This document shows positions 15,311 to 24,810 of a stretch of DNA of 64,000 nt, piece by piece (the first letter of the stretch is position 1; each line of letters opens with the position of its first letter). The stretch comes from Shewanella woodyi ATCC 51908 (GTDB lineage: Bacteria > Pseudomonadota > Gammaproteobacteria > Enterobacterales > Shewanellaceae), in the NCBI RefSeq assembly GCF_000019525.1, contig NC_010506.1, positions 2,604,001 to 2,668,000 on the forward strand, in the 5' to 3' direction. Under the pieces are notes generated by a model. That model saw only the letters and a program-made list of their open reading frames with translations. It did no database searches and was not told the DNA's origin. The translations under genes and the position numbers were made by a program.

Positions 15311-17623
15311 ATGTTAGATAAAATAGTCAATGGATTTGAATCCTTCCTATTTCGGCACAGGATTTTTGTCATACTCCTGTTTATGCTGACCACCCTATTT
15401 TTGGGGTTTCAAGCAAGTAACTTAAAGATGGATGCGGCGTTTATTAAGAATATTCCGCTAAATCATAGTTATATGCAGACCTATTTAAAACACCAGAAGC
15501 AGTTTGGTGGCGCCAACAGCATTATGGTGGCGGTAGAGGACACCAGCGGTGATATCTTCAACGAGACATTTTTCGATGCGTTGAAAAATGTTCACGATCA
15601 ACTTTTCTTTATCCCCGGAGTGGATAGGGCGCAGGTTAAATCTCTTTTCTCCCCCTCAACACGCTTTACCGAAGTGGTGGAAGATGGATTTGCCGGTGGT
15701 CCAGTGATCCCCGCAGATTTCTCAACCACAGAGCTGGGACTGTCTGTGGTTAGAGGGAATATTGAGAAAGCGGGCATTGTTGGACGTTTAATTGCTGAAG
15801 ATTATTCCGCAGCGATGGTGTCAGCACAGTTGATGGATTTTGACCCTCAAACAGGGGAGCCTCTAGATACACTCGCGTTTGCAGAACAGTTAGAGCAGGA
15901 GCTAAGAACTCAGTTTGAAAATGATGAGATAAAAATCCATATTATTGGTTTTGCCAAGATGGCGGGTGATGTGGCTGAAGGTGCCAAAGGCGTTATGCTT
16001 TTCTTCCTTATTGCCATCTTAGTTACCGCGGTAATGGTGTACCTGTTTTCAAAATCATTAGTACTGACTTTTTTACCTTTGGCTTGTAGTTTAATTGCGG
16101 TAATTTGGCAATTAGGTTTGCTAACGGTTGTGGGCTTTGGCTTAGACCCAATGTCCATCTTGATCCCTTTCCTGGTGTTTGCCATTGGCGTGAGCCACAG
16201 TGTGCAGATGATCAATGCGGTGAGGAGAAGGGTAGCCGATGGTGAGTCAACTAAAGCAGCATCAGCTTCCGCTTTTCGTAGCCTACTCATTCCAGGTGGT
16301 ATCGCTTTACTCTCAGATACAGTGGGTTTCTTAACCTTACTGGCTATTGATATTGGTATTATTCGTGAGCTAGCTATCTCAGCGTCATTGGGCGTCGGGG
16401 TGATTATCCTGACTAACTTGATCTTACTACCTTTAGTTATCTCATTTACTAAAGTATCAGTGGCTAACACCTCTAAAGATCCAGCTGAAAGTAAAATTAA
16501 TCAGCTCTGGAGAAAACTCTCTCTTTTTGCTACGCCTAAGTATGCAACTTGGGTGTTGATAATTACCGCTGTACTTTATGGGGTAGGTGTTCAGCAAGCG
16601 AGTTTGATGAAGGTGGGCGATCTACAAGGCGGGGCACCTGCACTGCACTTTGATTCAAGGTACAACCAAGATACCTTTTACATTACCGATAAATTCTCAA
16701 TAACCACAGATGTCATGACTGTGATTGTAGAGGCGTTTCCCGAAGCCTGTACCTATCACTCAGTGCTTAATCAAATTGATGAGTTTGAATGGATCATTGG
16801 TAACACACCTGGGGTTGAGTCAACGGCGAGTTTAGCGTCAGTGGCCAAAAGGGTGAATGCTGGGTTTAATGAGGGTAATCCTAAGTGGCAGGTATTACCT
16901 AGAACAACAGCTAGCTTAGTTCAAGCGGTTGGCCGAGTGCCTACAACTTCAGGACTGTTAAACAGTAATTGCTCTGTGATGCCTGTTTATCTGTTTTTGA
17001 AAGATCATAAAGCAGAAACTATTGAGTTAGTTATTGAGCGAGTTAAAGCGCTCTCTGCTGAGATGGACAATGATAAGATCCAATTTAAGCTCGCATCAGG
17101 CCCTGTAGGGGTGATGGCTGCAACCAATGAAGCGGTGGCTGAAGCACAGTTCCCAATGATGCTTTATGTTTATGGTGCGGTTTTTGTCCTTTGTTTGATT
17201 AGCTTTAGATCGTTAAGAGCAACAATCTCAGTTATCTTGCCTCTTTATGTCGTTTCAACGTTGGCTCAGGCTCTAATGACTCAGCTCGATATTGGCCTGG
17301 CGGTGAGTACTTTGCCTGTTATTGCATTGGGGGTGGGAATTGGTGTTGATTACGGCATCTATATCTTGTCTACAATGGCGGTGAGGTTAAGGGACGGTAT
17401 GCCGGTTCAAGAAGCATATTTCGAAGCACTCGTTGAGCGAGGAAGCGCAGTGATATTTACTGGTCTGACCTTAGCTATTGGTGTGAGTACTTGGTTTTTC
17501 TCTGCCTTGAAGTTCCAGATGGACATGGGGATCTTGCTCACATTTATGTTTTTAGTAAATATGTTGGGTGCCATAATTATTTTACCCGCTATCGGGGCAT
17601 TTTTCTGGCGAAAACCCAGATAG
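15311..17623 (+). CDS. RND superfamily (MMPL-type) exporter
   Basis: This 770-residue inner-membrane protein has the hydrophobicity pattern of the MMPL/Patched-like RND class: one N-terminal helix, a large periplasmic loop (about residues 35-225), five or six helices, a second periplasmic loop (about 420-610) and a final helix bundle. Conserved motifs are FAIGVSHSVQMINA in the first bundle and GVGIGVDYGIYILS in the second, which contains the proton-relay Asp. MMPL proteins move lipids or other hydrophobic molecules using the proton gradient. It is the last gene of the cluster and is followed by a strong terminator. Substrate unknown. Confidence 0.9.
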   Translation: MLDKIVNGFESFLFRHRIFVILLFMLTTLFLGFQASNLKMDAAFIKNIPLNHSYMQTYLKHQKQFGGANSIMVAVEDTSGDIFNETFFDALKNVHDQLFFIPGVDRAQVKSLFSPSTRFTEVVEDGFAGGPVIPADFSTTELGLSVVRGNIEKAGIVGRLIAEDYSAAMVSAQLMDFDPQTGEPLDTLAFAEQLEQELRTQFENDEIKIHIIGFAKMAGDVAEGAKGVMLFFLIAILVTAVMVYLFSKSLVLTFLPLACSLIAVIWQLGLLTVVGFGLDPMSILIPFLVFAIGVSHSVQMINAVRRRVADGESTKAASASAFRSLLIPGGIALLSDTVGFLTLLAIDIGIIRELAISASLGVGVIILTNLILLPLVISFTKVSVANTSKDPAESKINQLWRKLSLFATPKYATWVLIITAVLYGVGVQQASLMKVGDLQGGAPALHFDSRYNQDTFYITDKFSITTDVMTVIVEAFPEACTYHSVLNQIDEFEWIIGNTPGVESTASLASVAKRVNAGFNEGNPKWQVLPRTTASLVQAVGRVPTTSGLLNSNCSVMPVYLFLKDHKAETIELVIERVKALSAEMDNDKIQFKLASGPVGVMAATNEAVAEAQFPMMLYVYGAVFVLCLISFRSLRATISVILPLYVVSTLAQALMTQLDIGLAVSTLPVIALGVGIGVDYGIYILSTMAVRLRDGMPVQEAYFEALVERGSAVIFTGLTLAIGVSTWFFSALKFQMDMGILLTFMFLVNMLGAIIILPAIGAFFWRKPR

Positions 17624-17635
17624 AGACCAGTAAAC

Positions 17636-17658
17636 AGGGAGCTTCGGCTCCCTTTTTA
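17636..17658 (+). terminator. Rho-independent terminator ending the DUF1302-RND cluster
   Basis: Stem AGGGAGC/GCTCCCT with a stable TTCG tetraloop is followed by TTTTT, 13 bases after the RND gene stop. Confidence 0.93.
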
Positions 17659-17802
17659 CTTTTTATAATGTGAATAGTTAAGCTTAAATGTCGATTGTTT
17701 GTTCATCTAAATTGCTAAAATATTGCTACAACTGGTTTTATAGAGGATCTACCACTAAAATAAGACTCGAAAAGCGAGAGATTTAGTAATAAACTTCGCC
17801 CA

Positions 17803-17814
17803 TGACCTAGGTCA
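17803..17814. promoter_or_regulatory. Perfect 12-bp palindrome in gdhB leader
   Basis: TGACCTAGGTCA is a perfect palindrome 80 bases upstream of gdhB. Its position suits an operator for a dimeric regulator of glutamate dehydrogenase expression. The regulator cannot be named from the sequence. Confidence 0.45.
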
Positions 17815-17893
17815 CACTATTCGAACTGGTCATTTGTACAAGCATCCCAAAAAAATATAAAAGCGCTGCCATAGACCCTAAGGAAACAGCAAC

Positions 17894-20800
17894 ATGGCCT
17901 TGAAAGATGCAATGCCTTCGGTACTACTTGAAAATGTAGTAAACCTTATTCACTCTAAAGTTCCTAACGCACAAGCAAAACAGGTAGAACAATTTGCCAA
18001 TTGTCTCTACGCTCACATGTCTAAAGATGATCTAAAAGCCCGAAATGACAGTGATCTTTATGGGGCAGTGTTAAGCTTGTGGAATGCGGCAAATCTCACT
18101 GAAAAAGGTGAGTCTCATATTCGGGTTTTCAACCCAAGTCAGTCTAAGCATGGCTGGCAATCTACTCATTCAATCATCGAAGTTATCCAACCTGATATGC
18201 CTTTCTTGGTGGACTCCATCAGCATGGCATTAAATCGTGTCGGGATCACATCCCACATGATTTTGCACACCCCACTCTCAATAAAAAGAACAAAAGGGAG
18301 TATTTCTCAGGTTAGGTATTGTGATGATGCCGATGATAAGTTTGAAAAAGTTGCGGTTTTTCTTATCGAAATTGATAGGCAAAGCACCAATAAAGATATA
18401 AAACAGCTAGAGAAAGAGATTGAGTCTGTATTGGGCGATGTCGCGGCATCTGTGCATGACTGGAAAGCGATGTCTGGTAAGTTAAGCTCAACAATCTCTG
18501 AGCTTGCAACTCGCCCTTACCCTGGTCATAAGCAGGAGCTGGAAGAGGCTACAAACTTCCTTAATTACCTAAGTAATCACCATTTTACGCTTCTTGGTTA
18601 TCGCCGATACGATCTGCGCAAGGTTGCTGGTGATTTAGAGTTGGTACCTGACACTTCAAGTAGCTTAGGCTTAATGAATATTCCGGGTAAACCACAGCCT
18701 GAAACTGGCTTATTACTCTCTAATTTTTCTGAAAGTGCTCGTAGAGAAGCGCTAGATAACAGCTTACTGGTTCTAACTAAGAGTAGTGAGAAGAGTCGTG
18801 TACATCGTCCAGCGTATGTTGATTATGTCGGTGTTAAGCGATTTGATGAGCAAGGAAATGTTATCGGCGAAGATAGGTTCTTAGGTTTATATGCTTCGAA
18901 TCTATATAACAGAAGCCCACGTGAGATCCCGCTTCTATCAGAGAAAGTGCAACGTGTGTTAGACCGTTCAGGGTTAACCCCGCGCTCTCATGATTACAAA
19001 GCTTTGATGCATATTTTAGAGACGCTTCCTCGTGATGAGTTAATTCAAGGTAATGTTCAAGAGCTTGCTCAGGTCGCCCATGGCGTTCTAGAGATGCAAG
19101 ATCGTGACAAATTGAAGCTGTTTGTCCGTAAAGATGGTTTTGGGCGCTTCTTCTCATGTCTAGTTTATGTCTCTAAAGACAGATATAACACTAAGCTACG
19201 TGAAGATACTCAACGTATTCTGGCTCAACACTTTAAAACTAACGCCGATGTTGAATTTACGACCTACTTCTCAGAATCTACGCTTGCGCGTACGCATTAC
19301 ATAGTTAAAGTCGATAACAATAATATGGATGTAGATGTGGCCGCCATTGAAAATAATTTATCAGAAGCTGCACGTTCTTGGGAAGATAAACTCAATGATG
19401 CGCTAAGCAGCACACAGGGTGAAGAGTCTGGAACGGGTCTGACTAAACGTTATATACATGCGTTTCCTCGCAGTTATAAAGAGGATGTACTACCAAGCTC
19501 TGCAGTTGTTGATATTCAGCATTTAGAAGCGTTAGATGACAGCCATAAGCTGGGCATGCTCTTCTACCAACCGCAGGAAACGGCGCTAAATAACAGTAAA
19601 GTTCGATTAAAGCTGTTCCATAAAGATGAGCCGATCCATCTTTCTGACGTCCTGCCTATGCTGGAGAACTTTGGTCTTCGCGTGATAAATGAAAGACCTT
19701 ATGAGTTAAAAACTTCAGAGAACGACACTTACTGGATTTTAGATTTCTTAATGACAGTGCAGGGGAGCTCGACTCAAAGTATTGCCGACAGTCAGGTACG
19801 ATTCCAAACAGCACTGGCTGATGTGTGGGATAAGCAGCTTGAAGATGATGGTTTTAACCGCCTACTTTTAGAGACAACGTTGAGTGGCCGTGAAGTTTCA
19901 ATATTACGTGCTTACGCTAAATATATGCGTCAAATTGATGCAACCTTCAGCCAAGCTTATATCGAAGAGACCTTTACTCGTTACCCTCAGATAGCTGAGC
20001 TACTTGTGAAGATGTTTATTCGTAAGTTTAATCCTAAGCTTAAGACTCGCACACTGAACAAGTTTGTTGAGCAGATTGACCTCTGTTTAGAGGACGTCTC
20101 TAGTTTGGATGATGACCGTATTATTCGTCGTTACCTCGACTTGATTAATGCAACATTAAGAACCAACTTCTACCAAGTTGCAGCCGACGGTAGTGACAAA
20201 GAGTATGTTTCATTTAAGTTCTCGCCAGAGCTTATTCCTGAGATGCCTCGTCCATTGCCTAAGTTTGAGATTTTCGTGTACTCCCCAAGAGTCGAAGGTG
20301 TTCATCTACGTGGCGGTAAAGTGGCCCGTGGTGGTCTACGTTGGTCAGACCGTCGTGAAGATTTCCGTACTGAGGTGCTTGGCTTAGTTAAAGCACAGCA
20401 AGTTAAAAACACGGTTATTGTTCCAGTGGGTGCTAAAGGTGGTTTTGTCTGTAAACAGCTGCCAACAGAGGGGGGGCGTGAAGCCTTCTTTACTGAGGGG
20501 CAGGAGTGTTACCGCATCTTTATTCGTGCACTTTTGGATGTCTCAGACAATATTATTAATGGTGAAGTTGTTCCTCCTGTTAATGTTGTTCGACACGATG
20601 AAGATGACCCTTACTTGGTTGTTGCGGCGGATAAAGGAACTGCAACTTTCTCGGATATCGCCAATGCCATCTCTGAAGAGTACAACTTCTGGTTGGGAGA
20701 TGCGTTTGCATCAGGCGGAAGTAACGGTTATGACCATAAAAAGATGGGGATCACAGCCCGTGGTGCTTGGGAGTCTGTTAAGCGTCACTTCCGTGAAATT

Positions 20801-22738
20801 GGTATCGATTGTCAGACCACAGACTTTACCTGCTTAGCGGTAGGTGACATGGCGGGTGATGTATTCGGTAATGGTATGTTGCTGTCTGAACATACACGTC
20901 TTGTGGTTGCATTTAACCATATGCATATCTTTATCGACCCAACTCCGGATGCTGAGTCAAGTTATAAAGAGCGTGCTCGCTTGTTTGAGCTGCCTCGTTC
21001 GAGCTGGGAAGATTACAATAAAGAGTTGATCTCAAAAGGCGGCGGCATCTTTATGCGCTCAGCCAAGTCGATCACCTTAACACCAGAAATTAAGAAGATG
21101 CTTGAGACTAAGAAAGCATCTATGACGCCGACGGAGCTGCTAAAAGAGCTTCTGAAGATGAAAGTCGATCTGATCTGGAACGGTGGTATCGGAACTTACG
21201 TTAAAGCCAGTAGCGAGACCCACGCTGAAGTTGGTGACCGTGCCAACGATACTTTGCGTGTTAATGGTAATGAGGTTCAGGCCAGAATTATTGGTGAAGG
21301 TGGCAACTTAGGTTGTACTCAGCTTGGTCGTATTGAGTATGCTGCAAATGGTGGCCGCATGAATACCGACTTCGTTGATAACGTTGGTGGCGTGGATTGC
21401 TCTGATAACGAAGTGAATATCAAAATTTTGCTTAATGCACTGGTTGCAGATGGTGAGATGACCTTAAAGCAGCGTAATCGCTTGTTAGTCGATATGACTG
21501 ATGAAGTGAGCCGGATTGTATTGCAGGACTGTAAAGATCAGACCCGTACTATCTCCGTGACTCAGGTACGTGGTGCAGAGCAACTTAAAGAGCAGATCCG
21601 CTTTATTCACTACCTTGAAAAAGAGGGTAAGTTAGATCGCGCACTTGAGTTCCTGCCGTCTGAAGATGAACTTGCAGAGCGTTTAGCTAACGGTAAGCCG
21701 TTAACCAGACCTGAACTTTCTGTACTTGTCGCTTATGCGAAGATGGTACTCAAAGAGCAGTTGCTGACGCCTGAAATCACAGATGATCCTTTCTTGAGTC
21801 AGCTATTGATTGAGTATTTCCCTCAACAGCTGCAAGAAAAGTACAGTGATCGTATGGTTGCTCACCCTCTTAGGGCTGAAATTATCGCTACTTCATTGGC
21901 AAATGAGCTGGTGAATGACTTAGGTCTTAATTTTGTACAACGTATGCAAGATGAGACTGGTGCCTCAGTTGCTGAAGCTGCCATTTGTTATACTATGGCT
22001 CGTGAAGTATTTGGTTTAGCTGGTTTAACTAAAAACATTACATCGCTAAATGGTATTATCCCTGCAGTTGTACAGGGTGAGATGTTGCATCAACTTCGCC
22101 GTAATATACGTCGTGCTTGTCGTTGGTTCCTACGTCACAGAAATCGTGGTCAGAGTATTCAGCAAACAGTTGAGTTTTTTGCACCTGTATTTGCAGATCT
22201 TAAAGCGAATGTTCACGGTTATATGGTTGAGGATGAAGTCGAAGGAATTCGTCTTGAAATTGCAGCGCTCATTAAAGAGGGAGTCACAGAGGAAGTTGCA
22301 ACGAACGTTGTAAACATGAGTACCCTGTTCTCCGCTTTAGATATTGCACAAATTGCTGAGCTAGAAAGTAAGCCTGTTGCATTGGTTGCACAAACTTACT
22401 TTAAACTCGGTGCGCAGGTTGACCTACACTGGTTCTTAGATCAGATAAGTGCTCAGCCAGTTGCGAACCATTGGCAGGCACTAGCAAGGGCAGCATTTAG
22501 AGAGGAGTTAGATTGGCAACAGCGTTCATTGAGTTCAGTAGTACTTCGTACTTGTACTGAAACTTGTGATGCTAACTCCATCATTGCTCAGTGGATTGAC
22601 TCCAATCAGGGCTTATTGGAGAGATGGTTCCACATGCTAGCAGACTTTAAGACATCTCAAAGTCATGAGTTTGCCAAGTTCTCGGTTGCATTAAGAGAGC
22701 TAAACCTCTTGATTCTTCATTGTGAAGGTCAAAAGTAA
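17894..22738 (+). CDS. gdhB: NAD-specific glutamate dehydrogenase, large (about 180 kDa) class
   Basis: This 1614-residue enzyme of the Bac_GDH/L_180 family oxidatively deaminates glutamate to 2-oxoglutarate with NAD+. Long N-terminal ACT-like regulatory regions (about residues 1-700) precede the catalytic domain. That domain begins around residue 800 with GGLRWSDRREDFRTEVLGL and the catalytic-lysine segment VIVPVGAKGGF. The NAD-binding part includes GDMAGDVFGNGMLLS and IGEGGNLGCTQLGRIEYA. E. coli has no homologue; Shewanella and Pseudomonas do, using it in amino-acid catabolism. AAGGA precedes the ATG. The gene is followed by its own terminator. Confidence 0.95.
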   Translation: MALKDAMPSVLLENVVNLIHSKVPNAQAKQVEQFANCLYAHMSKDDLKARNDSDLYGAVLSLWNAANLTEKGESHIRVFNPSQSKHGWQSTHSIIEVIQPDMPFLVDSISMALNRVGITSHMILHTPLSIKRTKGSISQVRYCDDADDKFEKVAVFLIEIDRQSTNKDIKQLEKEIESVLGDVAASVHDWKAMSGKLSSTISELATRPYPGHKQELEEATNFLNYLSNHHFTLLGYRRYDLRKVAGDLELVPDTSSSLGLMNIPGKPQPETGLLLSNFSESARREALDNSLLVLTKSSEKSRVHRPAYVDYVGVKRFDEQGNVIGEDRFLGLYASNLYNRSPREIPLLSEKVQRVLDRSGLTPRSHDYKALMHILETLPRDELIQGNVQELAQVAHGVLEMQDRDKLKLFVRKDGFGRFFSCLVYVSKDRYNTKLREDTQRILAQHFKTNADVEFTTYFSESTLARTHYIVKVDNNNMDVDVAAIENNLSEAARSWEDKLNDALSSTQGEESGTGLTKRYIHAFPRSYKEDVLPSSAVVDIQHLEALDDSHKLGMLFYQPQETALNNSKVRLKLFHKDEPIHLSDVLPMLENFGLRVINERPYELKTSENDTYWILDFLMTVQGSSTQSIADSQVRFQTALADVWDKQLEDDGFNRLLLETTLSGREVSILRAYAKYMRQIDATFSQAYIEETFTRYPQIAELLVKMFIRKFNPKLKTRTLNKFVEQIDLCLEDVSSLDDDRIIRRYLDLINATLRTNFYQVAADGSDKEYVSFKFSPELIPEMPRPLPKFEIFVYSPRVEGVHLRGGKVARGGLRWSDRREDFRTEVLGLVKAQQVKNTVIVPVGAKGGFVCKQLPTEGGREAFFTEGQECYRIFIRALLDVSDNIINGEVVPPVNVVRHDEDDPYLVVAADKGTATFSDIANAISEEYNFWLGDAFASGGSNGYDHKKMGITARGAWESVKRHFREIGIDCQTTDFTCLAVGDMAGDVFGNGMLLSEHTRLVVAFNHMHIFIDPTPDAESSYKERARLFELPRSSWEDYNKELISKGGGIFMRSAKSITLTPEIKKMLETKKASMTPTELLKELLKMKVDLIWNGGIGTYVKASSETHAEVGDRANDTLRVNGNEVQARIIGEGGNLGCTQLGRIEYAANGGRMNTDFVDNVGGVDCSDNEVNIKILLNALVADGEMTLKQRNRLLVDMTDEVSRIVLQDCKDQTRTISVTQVRGAEQLKEQIRFIHYLEKEGKLDRALEFLPSEDELAERLANGKPLTRPELSVLVAYAKMVLKEQLLTPEITDDPFLSQLLIEYFPQQLQEKYSDRMVAHPLRAEIIATSLANELVNDLGLNFVQRMQDETGASVAEAAICYTMAREVFGLAGLTKNITSLNGIIPAVVQGEMLHQLRRNIRRACRWFLRHRNRGQSIQQTVEFFAPVFADLKANVHGYMVEDEVEGIRLEIAALIKEGVTEEVATNVVNMSTLFSALDIAQIAELESKPVALVAQTYFKLGAQVDLHWFLDQISAQPVANHWQALARAAFREELDWQQRSLSSVVLRTCTETCDANSIIAQWIDSNQGLLERWFHMLADFKTSQSHEFAKFSVALRELNLLILHCEGQK

Positions 22739-22754
22739 ACAATAATAATTAAAT

Positions 22755-22782
22755 AGCCCTGGCAATTGCCGGGGCTTTTTTC
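22755..22782 (+). terminator. Rho-independent terminator between gdhB and pyrD
   Basis: A 9-bp stem AGCCCTGGC/GCCGGGGCT (one T-G pair) with an AATT loop is followed by TTTTT. Confidence 0.9.
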
Positions 22783-22797
22783 GGTCTAGGAGAAAAC

Positions 22798-23820
22798 ATG
22801 TTTTACAAACTCGCTCAGAAAGTCATGTTTCAGATGGATCCTGAAAAGGCTCATCACTTTGCATTAAACAGCTTAATGGCAACGGCTAATACACCATTAG
22901 ATTGTTTCTATGCTCAGAAGATTGCGCCAAGCCCAGTAGAGTTTATGGGAGTGACTTTTCCAAATCCTGTGGGATTAGCTGCTGGCATGGATAAAGATGG
23001 TGAGTGCATCGATGGTTTTCATGCTATGGGTTTTGGTCATATTGAAGTTGGCACAGTAACCCCGCGGCCGCAACCTGGTAATGATCTACCACGTCTATTT
23101 CGTTTAAAGCCTGCAAAGGGCATTATCAATAGAATGGGTTTTAACAATAAAGGGGTAGATAACCTGATAGCCAATCTAAAAGCGGCTAAATCAGGAGCCT
23201 TGATTGGTGTCAATATCGGTAAAAATAAAGACACACCAGTTGAGCAAGGAAAAGATGATTACCTTATCTGTATGGATAAAGTGTATGAATATGCAGCTTA
23301 TATTGCGGTTAACATCTCATCGCCAAACACTCCAGGTTTGCGCAGTCTGCAGTATGGGGATCTTTTAGATGATCTATTAGGATCGCTAAAAGCCAAGCAG
23401 AAAGATCTTGCACAGAAGCATGGAAAGTACGTACCTATAGCATTAAAAATTGCACCGGATCTCTCTGATGAGGAGATTCAAAAAATTGCTGACTCTCTAA
23501 TAAAGAACCAGTTTGATGGTGCAATTGCCACTAATACAACATTAAGTCGTGACGGTGTGAGTGGACTGATGAATGCCAATGAAACTGGCGGATTGAGCGG
23601 TAAACCTTTGAATTTGCTGTCTACATCAGTCATCAAAAAACTGTCTAGCTGCTTAAATGGTCAGATCCCGATTATTGGAGTCGGTGGAATTAACTCTGCT
23701 GCTGATGCAATCGATAAACTCGATGCTGGAGCAAGTATGGTTCAGATCTATTCAGGCTTTATCTATCAGGGTCCTAAGTTAATTAAAGATATCATCGAAG
23801 CTTGTAGAGTTCGTAAATAA
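22798..23820 (+). CDS. pyrD: Dihydroorotate dehydrogenase (quinone), class 2
   Basis: This 340-residue membrane-associated flavoprotein oxidises dihydroorotate to orotate in pyrimidine synthesis and passes electrons to quinone. The N-terminal amphipathic helix typical of class 2 enzymes ([23 protein letters not shown]) is present. FMN and substrate motifs follow: [34 protein letters not shown], the catalytic-serine segment [11 protein letters not shown], and [11 protein letters not shown]. Length matches E. coli PyrD (336). The order pyrD-zapC-rlmKL-uup is conserved with E. coli. Its leader is short because the gdhB terminator ends just upstream. Confidence 0.97.
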   Translation: MFYKLAQKVMFQMDPEKAHHFALNSLMATANTPLDCFYAQKIAPSPVEFMGVTFPNPVGLAAGMDKDGECIDGFHAMGFGHIEVGTVTPRPQPGNDLPRLFRLKPAKGIINRMGFNNKGVDNLIANLKAAKSGALIGVNIGKNKDTPVEQGKDDYLICMDKVYEYAAYIAVNISSPNTPGLRSLQYGDLLDDLLGSLKAKQKDLAQKHGKYVPIALKIAPDLSDEEIQKIADSLIKNQFDGAIATNTTLSRDGVSGLMNANETGGLSGKPLNLLSTSVIKKLSSCLNGQIPIIGVGGINSAADAIDKLDAGASMVQIYSGFIYQGPKLIKDIIEACRVRK

Positions 23821-23823
23821 AAG

Positions 23824-23881
23824 GATCGAATATTTGATCTTTTTATAGATCGTGCGATCGTTTTAAAGATCGCGCGATCTT
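23824..23881. repeat. Cluster of six GATC sites with a 16-bp palindrome
   Basis: Six GATC tetramers lie at 23824, 23836, 23848, 23856, 23868 and 23876, just after pyrD. The last two form a perfect palindrome AAGATCGCGCGATCTT at 23866-23881. Spacing is 8-12 bases, near one helical turn. These are potential Dam methylation and SeqA-binding sites. The first pair may also form a weak terminator hairpin for pyrD. Confidence 0.7.
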
Positions 23882-23984
23882 ACGTAACACCTTGTTAAAT
23901 AAATTTAATTTTTTAAAATATACTTTGATATTGAACAAAATATCTACTATCATCGTGTTGTATTCAATATAAATGGTAGAGATT

Positions 23985-24518
23985 ATGCTATTAATGCCAA
24001 AAAAGGATTGGCAATGGAGATATAGTGATACGTATGGTGTATTAAGCGTTTCATTAGGTTCCGAAATGGAATTTTTGACTCCTTATAAATCTAAATCTTT
24101 AATTCCTGATGCGTTATCGGAATTAGAGTTTAGTGTTGAGCACGCCAAATTTTATATTGATTTTATTGAACTCCTTTCAAAATCATTAACCATCTCTGAT
24201 GCTATGAAAGTGCAATTAGCGCTTAATGGTACAGCAGCCCACTTCCTATTAAAGCCTCAAATGCCTAAGTCATGGTTTTTCGATACCAGTAGCATGTGCG
24301 TTTATAGTGAGTTAGGAAAAGTGTTTCAGCTTAAGTGCCGAGGTGCGATTGCACAGGTGCTTGTTGTGGAAACAAGTATTCAAGCCTCTTTGGTTATGTT
24401 GCTTTCTAACGAGTTGCCACTTAATGATAATAAATCATTAATGCAGTTTGAATGTATTAAAGTGATGCATGATAGATTGCACCCATTGAAGGTGAGCAGG
24501 GCTATTGCAGCTGCATAA
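23985..24518 (+). CDS. zapC: Cell division protein ZapC
   Basis: This protein of about 177 residues begins MLLMPKKDWQWRYSD, the conserved ZapC start. ZapC is a cytoplasmic, FtsZ-binding protein that stabilises polymer bundles at the Z-ring. Conserved stretches include FLTPYKSKSLIPDA, FYIDFIELLS and PKSWFFDTS. An ATG at 23973 is possible but extends beyond the usual N-terminus. Synteny (pyrD-zapC-rlmKL) confirms the call. Its stop is followed by a good terminator. Confidence 0.9.
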   Translation: MLLMPKKDWQWRYSDTYGVLSVSLGSEMEFLTPYKSKSLIPDALSELEFSVEHAKFYIDFIELLSKSLTISDAMKVQLALNGTAAHFLLKPQMPKSWFFDTSSMCVYSELGKVFQLKCRGAIAQVLVVETSIQASLVMLLSNELPLNDNKSLMQFECIKVMHDRLHPLKVSRAIAAA

Positions 24519-24574
24519 CAGCTAGTTCATATCTCGCTTTATCTTTGTTCGAGTTATTCTATTTATACCTGCCT

Positions 24575-24603
24575 CGCTACTTGTATCATCAAGTAGCGTT
24601 TTT
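24575..24603 (+). terminator. Rho-independent terminator after zapC
   Basis: A perfect 9-bp stem (CGCTACTTG/CAAGTAGCG) with a 6-base loop is followed by TTTTT. Confidence 0.88.
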
Positions 24604-24616
24604 GACTGTCTGCTCT

Positions 24617-24680
24617 GCCTTGAATTAGTTTGCCAAAAGACACTCTGAGTAGATCAACTTCTTATACTGATTGGTATAAT
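24617..24680 (+). repeat. Truncated MITE-like repeat (one end only)
   Basis: These 64 bases match, with a few changes, the right end of the full repeat at 54595-54864 (GCCTTGAATTAG.., CTCTGAGTAGATCA, and the palindromic tip ATTGGTATAAT). Only this end is present. It lies between zapC and rlmKL and may carry part of the rlmKL upstream region. Confidence 0.75.
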
Positions 24681-24810
24681 TCAACCGCTCTTCGATAAAA
24701 CTGCGAGGCAGTGATTGAATAAATCATGAGCTAAGCCAATAACTTTTTATCATTTATCCGTTCTACAAGGTATAATGCGTGATTAATTTTTACTGCGTAC
24801 CTATTTATTG

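Noticed and set aside
15910..16470. 186-residue minus-strand open frame
   Set aside because: Antisense to the membrane helices of the RND exporter, which readily give long antisense frames; no own signals.
20418..20837. 139-residue plus-strand frame within gdhB
   Set aside because: Out-of-frame shadow of the highly conserved glutamate dehydrogenase catalytic domain.
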